A stretch of 37,462 nt of DNA from Cyanobacteria bacterium UBA4641 (GTDB taxonomy: Bacteria > Cyanobacteriota > Vampirovibrionia > Gastranaerophilales > Gastranaerophilaceae). The stretch spans positions 44,471-81,932 of the forward strand of contig DHMN01000071.1 of assembly GCA_002405805.1 (NCBI GenBank), given 5' to 3'. The notes under the pieces are model-generated. The model did no database searches. It was not told where the DNA came from and was given only the letters and a program-made list of their open reading frames with translations. Numbering within the stretch: position 1 is the first letter of the stretch; each line of letters begins with the position of its first letter. This document shows positions 17,192 through 23,944 of the stretch, piece by piece. A program made the translations under genes and the position numbers.

Positions 17192-17220
17192 AGTATATCG
17201 CTCATATTTTTATTTGTCAA
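17192..17220 (-). promoter_or_regulatory. Strong sigma70 promoter of the leader and 522-residue gene
   Basis: TTGACA (17220-17215, perfect consensus) and TATACT (17197-17192, one mismatch) with a 17-base spacer on the minus strand. This is the closest match to consensus seen in the window. Transcription would start near 17185. Confidence 0.65.
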
Positions 17221-17289
17221 GCCTTCAAGATTTTATAAATTATAAAAAGGGTCAAATTTTTCTTAATACCTACGAATCATAACCCACTT

Positions 17290-17322
17290 GCCATCCCGCC
17301 TTCTTGACATCTTGCCCTCTGC
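17290..17322. repeat. CT-rich octamer repeat, copy 1
   Basis: CCGCCTTCTTGACATC followed by TTGCCCTCT consists of ~8-base units of the type C-[CT]-TG-[CT]-CCT. Similar arrays occur at 18907-18936, 19914-19940 and 32421-32448. This copy lies in the gap before pgi. Confidence 0.5.
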
Positions 17323-17364
17323 TTTACAAACATTCTCCGCCCTACCTATTTATATTTTCATTTT

Positions 17365-17370
17365 TATAAT
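17365..17370 (+). promoter_or_regulatory. Possible -10 box of pgi
   Basis: A perfect TATAAT lies 37 bases upstream of the pgi ATG. No good -35 box is seen 16-18 bases before it, so the assignment is tentative. Confidence 0.3.
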
Positions 17371-17407
17371 ACAATGTAGGAAATGGTACGAAAAAAGGAG
17401 AGAAATA

Positions 17408-18706
17408 ATGATTACAAAAAACTCATCAGTTAAAACTACTTTCTCAGGTGTTGATTTTTCAAAATATTCATCAAAAGTATCTGAGTTCGTTAGTGAATTT
17501 GCATCTCGTGCAAACAAAAAAGGTTACTTCCTAAACTGGGTAAATCTACCATCTGAACAACTTAAAAGAGTTGACGAATTATACACTATGGTAGAAAACT
17601 TCAAAGCTCAAACAGGAAACAAAAAATTAAGCGTTATGGGTATCGGCGGTTCTAAACACACAGTTGAACACATGTTATCTATTAATGGCTTGAACATTTG
17701 CCACGACGTTGTTGATTTCTATTCAGACGTTGATTCAATCAGCTTGGCAAGATTTATGAAAAGACTTGGAGATGTTACTTCTTCAAACTTCATGATTGCA
17801 TCTAAATCAGGTTCAACTTTTGAAACAAAAGACGGTTTCTTGAGAGTTCAACAAATGTTGATTGATGCTTATATGGCAAAAGGTCAATCTCAAGAAGAGG
17901 CAGAAAAATCAGCTGCTAAACACTTTATCGCTGTTACTGACGGTAATGCAGAAAAATCTGAATTACGTCGTACCTCAAATGCTAACGGTTGGTTGGGCGA
18001 CTTGTTCATCCATGATGATGTTGGCGGAAGATTTTCAGCATTTGATGACCACGCTCTATTCACTTTGATTTGGGCAGGACTTCCAAAAGCTGATATGGTT
18101 GCATTGTTAAATGCTGCTCAAGAAGTTTCTTCTCAATCATTATCAGAAGACTTAGACATCAACGATGCCTTAAAAGAAGGTATTTTCTGGGCTGATGCTA
18201 AATTAAATGGTATTGAAGCATCTGTTCACCAATATATGGGTTCTATGTTTGAAAACACTGTTTACTGGCATGCTCAAATGCAAAACGAATCAGTAAAAGA
18301 CACTCTAAAACAAGTTGCTAAAGTTCCTGATGCTATGCACCACTCTGCAGAGGCTCACTTCAATCCTGCAAACAAACTTGTTTTTGCTCTTACTGTTCCG
18401 GTAGATAACGGTATATGTTCAGAAAACGCAAAAGCATACATTGGTGCTTTGACAAAATCTTATGAAATCACAGGTGCATTCTTTAGAGAAGATGTTGAAA
18501 CTTCTAAATTTGGTTTGACACCGGCAGCTGCAGGTGCATTGACTCAATTGAGAGCATTTGCTACTGTTTACCAAGAAATCGTTCAATGCGTAATGACAGG
18601 TAAAGCATTGCCTGACGTATTAGACAGTGTACTTCAACCACACGTAGAATTTTACAAAAAGAATTTGAAAGGTGGAGTAGTTGTTCCAGGTAGAATTTCA
18701 AAATAG
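17408..18706 (+). CDS. pgi: Glucose-6-phosphate isomerase
   Basis: 432 residues from the ATG at 17408, which has GGAGA seven bases upstream; a longer frame back to a TTG at 17288 has no ribosome site and adds a non-family extension. The enzyme interconverts glucose 6-phosphate and fructose 6-phosphate in cytosolic glycolysis and gluconeogenesis. Family landmarks are VMGIGGSKHTVEHM, SKSGSTFET (from S132; the SKSGTTxET phosphate loop), DDVGGRFSAF (the PGI signature GGRFS), HQYMGSMFEN and the C-terminal KFGLTPAAAGAL. Length matches the short bacterial PGI type of ~430-450 residues. It is monocistronic, with its own terminator directly downstream. Confidence 0.95.
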   Translation: MITKNSSVKTTFSGVDFSKYSSKVSEFVSEFASRANKKGYFLNWVNLPSEQLKRVDELYTMVENFKAQTGNKKLSVMGIGGSKHTVEHMLSINGLNICHDVVDFYSDVDSISLARFMKRLGDVTSSNFMIASKSGSTFETKDGFLRVQQMLIDAYMAKGQSQEEAEKSAAKHFIAVTDGNAEKSELRRTSNANGWLGDLFIHDDVGGRFSAFDDHALFTLIWAGLPKADMVALLNAAQEVSSQSLSEDLDINDALKEGIFWADAKLNGIEASVHQYMGSMFENTVYWHAQMQNESVKDTLKQVAKVPDAMHHSAEAHFNPANKLVFALTVPVDNGICSENAKAYIGALTKSYEITGAFFREDVETSKFGLTPAAAGALTQLRAFATVYQEIVQCVMTGKALPDVLDSVLQPHVEFYKKNLKGGVVVPGRISK

Positions 18707-18730
18707 GTTATAAATTTTGAGATAATATAG

Positions 18731-18768
18731 AGCGGACGGAAAATCGAATGATTTTCCGTCCGCTTTTT
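18731..18768 (+). terminator. Intrinsic terminator of pgi
   Basis: A perfect 15-bp stem, AGCGGACGGAAAATC (18731-18745) with GATTTTCCGTCCGCT (18750-18764), GAAT loop, then TTTT. It starts 24 bases after the pgi stop. Confidence 0.92.
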
Positions 18769-18783
18769 ATTAATTAATAATTT

Positions 18784-18811
18784 GGTCATGCTGAACTTGT
18801 TTCAGCATCTC
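18784..18811. repeat. GCTGAA..TTCAGC palindromic repeat
   Basis: ATGCTGAA (18788-18795), loop CTTGT, TTCAGCAT (18801-18808), preceded by GTC and followed by CTC. A sister copy with CCCTGAA/TTTCAGGG is at 37381-37408, and a half copy (GAGACCCTGAAGC) at ~18851-18863. The last bases of the window (GAGATGCTGAAACA) begin another. Confidence 0.65.
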
Positions 18812-18906
18812 AAAATGAACATCTTTCTCTTATGCTTAATTTGTTTTATTAGAGACCCTGAAGCTACGCAGTTTGTAAGTCGGCACCTCTTCTGACATTA
18901 AAAAGC

Positions 18907-18936
18907 TTGCCCTTCCTGACCTCTTGCCTTCTTTTG
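18907..18936. repeat. CT-rich octamer repeat, copy 2
   Basis: CTTGCCCTTCCTGACCTC followed by TTGCCTTCTTTT, ending 8 bases from the stop codon of the DUF4145 gene (minus strand). On that gene's RNA the array would read as a purine-rich AGGNCAGG series. Confidence 0.5.
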
Positions 18937-18943
18937 TCTGTTA

Positions 18944-19615
18944 TTATTTTGTAATCAGCAAAAATACAACAAGACAAAACGAAATAATTGAAAATATTCC
19001 AACGACCACCCAATAAGGAGAAATCTTTGAAGGTTTTGGACAAGATTTCATTGAGGTTTGTTGTTTTAACTTTGGTTTTGTCTGTTTTTTTGATGACGTA
19101 TTTTTTGATTTTGATGTGGTCTTTTTTTGAGATTTTTCTTTTGCTTGAGCATATTTTTGAGCCAAAGTCTTACTCTTTTTTCCTGTTGCAAGAAGTTCGA
19201 TATCATAATGAAGGTTCAAAATTTCTTTATCACCTTTTTTATAAAATACACAATAATTTATCGCAGCTTCAAACGCGCGTTGCAGACATTCCATTGCATT
19301 AATTCCATCTTTTTTGACAGAAGATGAGTGAATGGATTTGTTACCGCATTTTTTCAAGAAATATAAGTCGTCAATGAATTCTTTTTCTTGTTCTGAACCT
19401 TGTGAATGGTCTTTTAAAGTTGCAAGCATTTGGTCAAAAGTATCTTCGGTCGTACGTTTGTTACCAAGAACATTTTTGCAGACATTTTCTGCAAAACGTC
19501 TGGTTTGCCCCATGCATTGCTCAAAATATTCATCACGATACAATTTTTCAGCATCTGAAATTATGTCATATAAATTTTTGTCAGTATTTTTTAGGAAATC
19601 AAAATTCGTAGCCAT
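18944..19615 (-). CDS. DUF4145-like protein with a C-terminal membrane anchor
   Basis: 223 residues from the ATG at 19615 (MATNFDFLK); an in-frame upstream extension of 24 hydrophobic residues has no ribosome site. Residues ~10-130 match the DUF4145 pattern: a helix with YFEQCMGQTRRFAENVC, then TFDQMLATL, FIDDLYFLKKCGNKSIHSS and a final helix FEAAINYCVFY. DUF4145 is often found fused to restriction, nuclease or sensor domains; its own role is unclear. Residues ~150-195 are a Lys/Ser/Thr-rich linker, and ~200-221 (YWVVVGIFSIISFCLVVFLL) form one membrane helix, so it is tail-anchored with the domain in the cytoplasm. A TACAAT box ends only 6 bases before the ATG and there is no Shine-Dalgarno site, so it might be leaderless. 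Confidence 0.7.
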   Translation of the reverse strand: MATNFDFLKNTDKNLYDIISDAEKLYRDEYFEQCMGQTRRFAENVCKNVLGNKRTTEDTFDQMLATLKDHSQGSEQEKEFIDDLYFLKKCGNKSIHSSSVKKDGINAMECLQRAFEAAINYCVFYKKGDKEILNLHYDIELLATGKKSKTLAQKYAQAKEKSQKKTTSKSKNTSSKKQTKPKLKQQTSMKSCPKPSKISPYWVVVGIFSIISFCLVVFLLITK

Positions 19616-19780
19616 AGTTCTATTGTAGCAGAGAAAAATAATAAAATGACATTTTATCAGACTCCAGAGTATATTTGGATTAGACAAAAAGTATAATTGT
19701 CATTCCGAACTCCACAGTTCAGAGTGACACTTGTTCCCTCGCCCCTTGAGAGGGGTTGATTCTAAACAGCAGGGCTGTCG

Positions 19781-19800
19781 GTCGGCTTTACCAAACCGAC
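19781..19800. repeat. GTCGGC/CCGAC hairpin repeat
   Basis: GTCGGCTTT, ACC, AAACCGAC. Same family as 161-180, 22558-22577 and 32348-32367. Confidence 0.55.
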
Positions 19801-19820
19801 AACAAAATCAGCATTGATAG

Positions 19821-19882
19821 ATTCTGAATAGCAAGAAAATTTTGTGCTCATACTTCACACAAATTTTCTAAGCTTTCAGAAT
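19821..19882. repeat. Long ATTCTGAA-family hairpin
   Basis: Outer arms ATTCTGAA (19821-19828) and TTCAGAAT (19875-19882). Inner arms AGAAAATTT..GTG and CACACAAATTTTCT also pair, giving a ~62-base hairpin. The flanks ATTGATAG and GACA are shared with other copies. Confidence 0.8.
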
Positions 19883-19913
19883 GACAAAAAGTAATTATCG
19901 GCTTGGTTTTCAA

Positions 19914-19940
19914 ACCTGCCTTCTTGACCTCCTGTCCTCT
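19914..19940. repeat. CT-rich octamer repeat, copy 3
   Basis: CCTGCCTT, CTTGACCT, CCTGTCCT, CT: three near-identical octamers that run into the stop codon (19941-19939) of the minus-strand TPR gene. Confidence 0.55.
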
Positions 19941-20421
19941 AAACCATGTACTTCTGCAAGATTAACTTCTTCAAGGCTCTGGCATTTACTGCTTGCGGTT
20001 CAATCTCAAGCAATCTTTCCAAATATTCAAGTGATTTGTGATATTCACCAAGTTTTTTGTACGCAGCAGCCATTGCAAATAGTGCATCAACAAATTTGTC
20101 ATCTAATTCTAAAGCTTTTTCCAAATCAGAAATCGCCTTTTTGATATCAGGATTTTCAATATCTTTTCTTGATAGCGTAATTTTTGCTTTGTTATAATAG
20201 GCATCAGGCATTTTATCATTTATTTGAAGTGCTTTTGTATAATCAAGCATGGCATCATCCCATTTTTCTAACGCTTGATTTGCCACTGCACGATAAAAAT
20301 ACGAAATTTCCCAATCATTTTTTAGCTCAATTGATTTTGTAATATCTGCAATTGCATCTTCAAATTTTCCACTGTGAATTTCTTCAATTCCTTTATCTAT
20401 ATAGTCTTTGTAGTCACTCAT
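19939..20421 (-). CDS. Tetratricopeptide (TPR) repeat protein
   Basis: 160 residues made almost wholly of TPR helices. Four units can be read: EEIHSGKFEDAIADITKSIELK, SYFYRAVANQALEKWDDAMLDYTKALQIN, a unit with AYYNKAKITLSRKDIENPDIKKAISDLEKALELD (short insertion), and ALFAMAAAYKKLGEYHKSLEYLERLLEIEP. TPR domains bind partner proteins, and the partner here is unknown. No signal peptide or membrane helix, so it is probably cytosolic. GAGGT lies 8 bases before the ATG. It is divergent from the EamA transporter gene with overlapping promoter sequence, and its 3' end abuts a CT-rich octamer array. Confidence 0.85.
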   Translation of the reverse strand: MSDYKDYIDKGIEEIHSGKFEDAIADITKSIELKNDWEISYFYRAVANQALEKWDDAMLDYTKALQINDKMPDAYYNKAKITLSRKDIENPDIKKAISDLEKALELDDKFVDALFAMAAAYKKLGEYHKSLEYLERLLEIEPQAVNARALKKLILQKYMV

Positions 20422-20452
20422 GATTTACCTCAAAATTAAAACTTAACATTAT

Positions 20453-20480
20453 TTGATTATAGTATAAAATTAAATATAAT
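20453..20480 (+). promoter_or_regulatory. Sigma70 promoter of the EamA-carbonic anhydrase operon
   Basis: TTGATT (20453-20458), 16-base spacer, perfect TATAAT (20475-20480). The start would be near 20487, about 12 bases before the ATG at 20499. A minus-strand TATAAT (20461-20456) overlaps it and may serve the divergent TPR gene. Confidence 0.6.
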
Positions 20481-20498
20481 AATAGCAAAGAGGTTGGT

Positions 20499-21431
20499 AT
20501 GAATAAAAAGATATTGGCAAATTTTGCATTATTTTTGACAGGCTTGATTTGGGGTGTTTCTTTTGTCGCTCAAAAGGCAGGCATGGATTATGTAGGACCG
20601 TTCGGATTTAATTTTGCAAGAAGTATTTTGGGCGGATTGAGCTTAATCCCTGTAATTTTTATTGCAAAAATGATGAAGGAAGATACCAGAACAAAAGAAG
20701 TTAAACACGAACAGCACGTGAACCTTGCAAAAGCAGGACTATCTTGCGGTTTGGCTTTATTTACCGCTATGTCAATTCAGCAATACAGTATGTTATCCGC
20801 AAGCGCAGGAAAAGCCGGATTTATTTCGGCATTATATATAATATTTGTACCTTTGATTTTAACTTTCTTTGGTGAAAAACTTTCAAAAAACGTCAAAATC
20901 AGCGTAGGTTTAGCACTTGTGGGCTTGTATTTGTTGTGTTTTAAAAACAGTATATCAGGATTTGATATGTATGATGGGTTGTTGCTGATTGGTGCATTTT
21001 TCTACGGTGTACACATCATTGTCGTAAACCATTTTTCAAAATTTGTTAATGCAACAAAAGTTTCTTGTGTTCAATTTTTTGTTGTCGGAATTTTGTCAAT
21101 GTTTTTGATGTTACTATTTGAAACACCGACATGGTCAGGCTTTGTTGCTTGTAAAGTTCCGATTTTATATGCAGGGATTTTGACTTGCGGAGTTGCTTAT
21201 ACTCTACAAATTTTTGGTCAAAAATATACTCCTCCAACAATTGCATCGTTGATTTTGTGCCTAGAATCAGTATTTGCTGTATTAGGAGGCGCGATGATTT
21301 TGCATGAATCAATGACCCCAAGAGAAATTTTCGGATGTGTATTTATGATTAGTGCGGTTGTGTTGTCTCAAATTCAGACCAAATCACTCAAAAAAGGATA
21401 TCCGCAATTTCAAAAAATAGAAAAAGAATAA
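20499..21431 (+). CDS. EamA/DMT-family membrane transporter
   Basis: 310 residues with about ten hydrophobic helices, the usual size for the drug/metabolite transporter (EamA) superfamily. The N-terminus FALFLTGLIWGVSFVAQKAG is the typical first EamA helix with W-G-x-x-F, and the second half repeats the fold (GLLLIGAFFYGVHIIVVNHFSK). Near the end TPPTIASLILCLESVFAVLGG and a L-x-E-x-x-T-P-R-E-I-F-G stretch are characteristic. Such proteins export or import amino acids, nucleotide sugars or other metabolites; the substrate cannot be read from sequence. A cytoplasmic charged loop (KEDTRTKEVKHEQH) sits between early helices. AAGAGG precedes the start. The carbonic anhydrase gene follows after 13 bases, so they form an operon. 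Confidence 0.9.
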   Translation: MNKKILANFALFLTGLIWGVSFVAQKAGMDYVGPFGFNFARSILGGLSLIPVIFIAKMMKEDTRTKEVKHEQHVNLAKAGLSCGLALFTAMSIQQYSMLSASAGKAGFISALYIIFVPLILTFFGEKLSKNVKISVGLALVGLYLLCFKNSISGFDMYDGLLLIGAFFYGVHIIVVNHFSKFVNATKVSCVQFFVVGILSMFLMLLFETPTWSGFVACKVPILYAGILTCGVAYTLQIFGQKYTPPTIASLILCLESVFAVLGGAMILHESMTPREIFGCVFMISAVVLSQIQTKSLKKGYPQFQKIEKE

Positions 21432-21444
21432 TAAAGGAGAAAAT

Positions 21445-22059
21445 ATGAATTTACCGAAAAATATAACACCGAAAGCAAAACAAGAATTAGAAAAACTTTT
21501 AAAAGGTAATAAAAATTTTATCAACGGAACACCAACTGCAAAAAATATGTGTCTTTCTACTTTGCAAAAATTGGCATTGTATCAAGAGCCTTACGCATGT
21601 GTTTTGAGTTGTTCGGATTCAAGAGTTGTGCCTGAAATCATTTTTGATTGTGGTATTGGAGAGTTGTTTGTCGTAAGAGTTGCAGGAATCACTGTTGGAC
21701 CAAATGTTTTAGAAAGCCTTGAATATGCAGTGAAAAAGCTCCATGTGCCATTATTGATTTTGTTAGGACATGATGATTGTGGTGTAATGAGTTATGCCAA
21801 CGAACATTACCCTGAAGTTACGGACAATTTTCAATCTATTTTAAAATGCGTTTATCCTGTAATAGACCATGCCGGACAGCTTGATTGTAACAACAAATTT
21901 GCAAGAAAACACACTGTTTGGGTTGAAGATTACATAATGAAAAATTCTGATATAATAAACTCCGCTGTAAAAAATGGAGATTTATATATTGCAAAATGCC
22001 ATTTTGACCATAACAGCGGAGAAGTTTATTTGATTGATAAATATACAAACAGAGTTTAA
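21445..22059 (+). CDS. can: Beta-class carbonic anhydrase
   Basis: 204 residues. It interconverts CO2 and bicarbonate in the cytosol, supplying bicarbonate to carboxylases or balancing pH. The zinc ligands are C56 (in CSDSR, with the D58/R60 dyad), H109 and C112 (GHDDCG). The sequence VVRVAGITVGPNVLESLEYAV is also family-typical. The length is that of the short beta-class enzymes. No signal peptide. AAAGGAG lies 7 bases before the ATG, and it is the second gene of the operon with the EamA transporter. Its stop codon overlaps that of the convergent thioredoxin gene (TTAA at 22056-22059), leaving no room for a terminator between them. Confidence 0.93.
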   Translation: MNLPKNITPKAKQELEKLLKGNKNFINGTPTAKNMCLSTLQKLALYQEPYACVLSCSDSRVVPEIIFDCGIGELFVVRVAGITVGPNVLESLEYAVKKLHVPLLILLGHDDCGVMSYANEHYPEVTDNFQSILKCVYPVIDHAGQLDCNNKFARKHTVWVEDYIMKNSDIINSAVKNGDLYIAKCHFDHNSGEVYLIDKYTNRV

Positions 22060-22361
22060 TCAATATAATTCATCAATCTGTTCAGCAATTGGGATTTTGT
22101 ATGGAATCCCACAATTTCTGCTGTTTTTTCACCATCTTTTAATAATACAAAAGTTGGAAACCCTTTTATGCCATATTTTTGAGCAACTTGTGGCAATTCT
22201 TCCGCATCTACAAGCCCTATCCACATATCAGAGTCTTTCAAATCTTCCAGTTCAATACGTTGTTTTTTGCAATATCCGCACCAAGTTGTATAAAATTCCA
22301 ACAGTTTCAACCCTGATTTTGTTTCTTGTTCAAAGTTATCTTTATTTAATTCAACTAACAT
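22056..22361 (-). CDS. Thioredoxin-family protein
   Basis: 101 residues, one complete thioredoxin fold. The redox site is W27-C28-G-Y-C31; the classical thioredoxin site is WCGPC, so Tyr replaces Pro and a more oxidising potential is likely. The cis-proline loop GFPTF (P69) and the C-terminal helix are present. No signal peptide, so it is cytosolic and probably reduces protein disulfides. An AGGAGG ribosome site lies 6 bases before the ATG. Its end overlaps the end of the carbonic anhydrase gene by 4 bases on the opposite strand. Confidence 0.9.
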   Translation of the reverse strand: MLVELNKDNFEQETKSGLKLLEFYTTWCGYCKKQRIELEDLKDSDMWIGLVDAEELPQVAQKYGIKGFPTFVLLKDGEKTAEIVGFHTKSQLLNRLMNYID

Positions 22362-22474
22362 ATTAACCTCCTGTTTTTATTGTTATTTATATATGGAAAT
22401 TGAGCAAATGTCTATAGCTTTGGCGGGGAATGTAGAATGAGAAAACATTTATAAAATAATGTCATAATAATGTC

Positions 22475-22537
22475 ATTCTGAAAGCTTAGAAAATTTGTGT
22501 GAGTGTACGAACACATAATTTTCTTGCTATTCAGAAT
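22475..22537. repeat. Long ATTCTGAA-family hairpin
   Basis: Outer arms ATTCTGAA (22475-22482) and TTCAGAAT (22530-22537). The inside AGAAAATTTGTGTG and ACACATAATTTTCT pair. It is nearly the inverse of the copy at 19821-19882, with the same CTATCAATG flank on one side and TGTC on the other. Confidence 0.8.
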
Positions 22538-22557
22538 CTATCAATGTTTATTTAATT

Positions 22558-22577
22558 GTCGGCTTAGTAAAGCCGAC
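22558..22577. repeat. GTCGGC/GCCGAC hairpin repeat
   Basis: GTCGGCTT (22558-22565), loop AGTA, AAGCCGAC (22570-22577), followed by CTAC: the inverted form of the GTAG-GTTGG copies at 158-183 and 32345-32367. Confidence 0.65.
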
Positions 22578-22641
22578 CTACAGACTTTTACCCTCTCCTA
22601 GGGTGAGGGTTCATCTATTCTTATTTCATGCACTCCGTGCA

Positions 22642-22710
22642 GGGGATTACCACGTCACCCCGTACTAACCATTGACACATTTGCGAGTAAACTTTCCTCG
22701 TAATGACATG
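22642..22710. repeat. Half copy of the 213-bp palindromic element
   Basis: GGGATTACCACGTCACCCCG, then TTGACACATTTGCGAGTAAA, then CTTTCCTCGTAATGACATG. This matches the right half of the element at 32118-32330 (GGATTACTACGTCACTCC .. CCTCGTAATGACATG) with scattered differences. The left half is absent here. Confidence 0.75.
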
Positions 22711-22743
22711 AAAGATATTGTCATTCAAAATAACACAAGCCCC

Positions 22744-23658
22744 CTAATACCTCAGTGGGATTTTGGAGCGGAAGACTTTTTTATCTTGATAACCAAAATT
22801 CAATAACATGCGATTAGTGCTTGTGTAGAAAATATTTTCATCAAATGTAGGCCCAATGTTTATTGTAGAAACAGAATCTTTAGAAAATCCGTATTCCAAA
22901 TACGGAACAAAAAGTCCGTTTTTCTCCACTACTTTTGTTGGCTTAGAATTTTCTCCACCAAAGATATTTACAATCACAATTCTATATTCGTGCTCGTTTT
23001 TGAATTGCGGATTTTTGAAAAATATACTGACAATACTCAATACGTCAATCAACTCAAACAAAATATCAAAGAGTCTAACTTGGCTGTTCTTTTTGCAATT
23101 TAGGGCACGATTAAACAGCATATTCCATTTTTTGAATATCGCATGGATAATTTTTATTTGCTTATTTTTGTCATAAATTACACTGCCAAAAATCGGCAAA
23201 TAGTCATTTTCGGTCATCTCTTCAACAAGTTTATTTTTGTCAAATCCAATATTGTAACCTGTATAATTTTTACCTTTAGCGTAGTTATTCCAAAGGGTTA
23301 AATTATCACTTTCTGTTGAAAAAGACGTCGTAAAATATTCCAACTTGTTTGTAAACTCATTTTCGCCATCCACAATATGCTTGTATTTATTGCGGAAATG
23401 ATTCTTTATTTTGTCAAACAAATCAGGATTAAGCTCATCATAAAATTCATCAATTAAATGAACAATGAGCTTGTATGAATACGCAATTTCTTCTTTGTCA
23501 TTCAAATATAATGCGTTAGAAAATCGCAAAGTACCGCCTGCAAGGATATTCAAAAGTTTTTCAGGCTTAGTATAATGATATATTATATAGTTGGTATCGT
23601 TGTCTAAAATCTTTTTGATTTTAGGAATCTTTTTCAATAAATCATCATAATAAGACAT
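22744..23658 (-). CDS. DUF2971 domain protein
   Basis: 304 residues from the ATG at 23658, which has GAGG 7 bases upstream; the codon before it is a TTG that could extend the frame by one. The N-terminal YIIYHYTKPEKLLNILAG, then LRFSNALYLNDKEEI, is the hallmark of DUF2971. Later landmarks are FTTSFSTESDNLTLWNNYA, a Y-N-I-G-F-D strand and FKNEHEYRIVIVN. The spaced H-Y-T, T-S-F-S and E-x-E-Y-R elements resemble the three catalytic regions of ADP-ribosyltransferase folds, so an ART-like activity is conceivable, but this is inference. It has been seen in accessory regions of many genomes. No signal peptide. An extended -10 box lies just upstream and the 52-codon gene before it is in the same direction. 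Confidence 0.8.
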   Translation of the reverse strand: MSYYDDLLKKIPKIKKILDNDTNYIIYHYTKPEKLLNILAGGTLRFSNALYLNDKEEIAYSYKLIVHLIDEFYDELNPDLFDKIKNHFRNKYKHIVDGENEFTNKLEYFTTSFSTESDNLTLWNNYAKGKNYTGYNIGFDKNKLVEEMTENDYLPIFGSVIYDKNKQIKIIHAIFKKWNMLFNRALNCKKNSQVRLFDILFELIDVLSIVSIFFKNPQFKNEHEYRIVIVNIFGGENSKPTKVVEKNGLFVPYLEYGFSKDSVSTINIGPTFDENIFYTSTNRMLLNFGYQDKKVFRSKIPLRY

Positions 23659-23684
23659 CAAAAAACCTCACAGACTATATATCT

Positions 23685-23693
23685 ATTATAACA
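23685..23693 (-). promoter_or_regulatory. Extended -10 promoter of the DUF2971 gene
   Basis: On the minus strand TGT followed by a perfect TATAAT (23690-23685) forms an extended -10 (TGnTATAAT). The start would be near 23678, about 20 bases before the ATG at 23658. No convincing -35 box is seen, which extended -10 promoters tolerate. Confidence 0.45.
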
Positions 23694-23716
23694 CATTTGA
23701 TACGATAATTCTATGT

Positions 23717-23875
23717 CTAGCGTTTGAGGCTGGATTCTAAGCGTTTTTTGATATGCAAAACTTCGTCTTTAGTTAAATATTTATGAAATTTGGTAAATTC
23801 TTCCATAATATCCCAAGAAGAATAATTACCTGTTTCAACTTTTTTAATCCAATCATTTACTTCTTTTGTAATCAT
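23717..23875 (-). CDS. Small 52-residue protein of unknown function
   Basis: A short gene: ATG at 23875, TAG at 23719-23717. GGAGA lies about 7 bases before the ATG. The product begins MITKEVNDWIKKVETGNY and ends VLHIKKRLESSLKR. It is charged, probably two or three helices, with two Trp residues and no membrane segment. The good ribosome site, protein-like composition and placement between two minus-strand genes support it as real. It lies 58 bases upstream of the DUF2971 gene and might be a partner such as a regulator or antitoxin-like protein, but no family is recognised. Confidence 0.65.
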   Translation of the reverse strand: MITKEVNDWIKKVETGNYSSWDIMEEFTKFHKYLTKDEVLHIKKRLESSLKR

Positions 23876-23944
23876 TTTTTAATCTCCATTTAAACACTAA
23901 TTTTTTGGAAGATAATAACATATTTTTCTAAATTCGTAAAGTAG

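Larger units (their letters stand above)
19616..19938. other. Gap filled with palindromic repeats
   Basis: No gene is seen. It contains an imperfect GTCATTCCGAACT/AGTTCAGAGTGAC hairpin (19699-19728), a CCCCTT/AGGGG hairpin (~19742-19755), a GTCGG/CCGAC hairpin (19781-19800), a long ATTCTGAA-family hairpin (19821-19882) and a CT-rich octamer array at the end. Confidence 0.7.
22362..22743. other. Gap filled with palindromic repeats
   Basis: No gene is seen. In order it holds an ATTCTGAA-family hairpin (22475-22537), a GTCGGC/GCCGAC hairpin (22558-22577), a CCCTC/GAGGG hairpin (~22590-22609), a GCAC/GTGC mini-palindrome (~22630) and a half copy of the 213-bp palindromic element (22642-22710). 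Confidence 0.7.

Noticed and set aside
17288..17407. Upstream extension of pgi to the TTG at 17288.
   Set aside because: It has no ribosome site, encodes residues unlike the family N-terminus and includes the CT-rich repeat. The ATG at 17408 has GGAGA at proper spacing.
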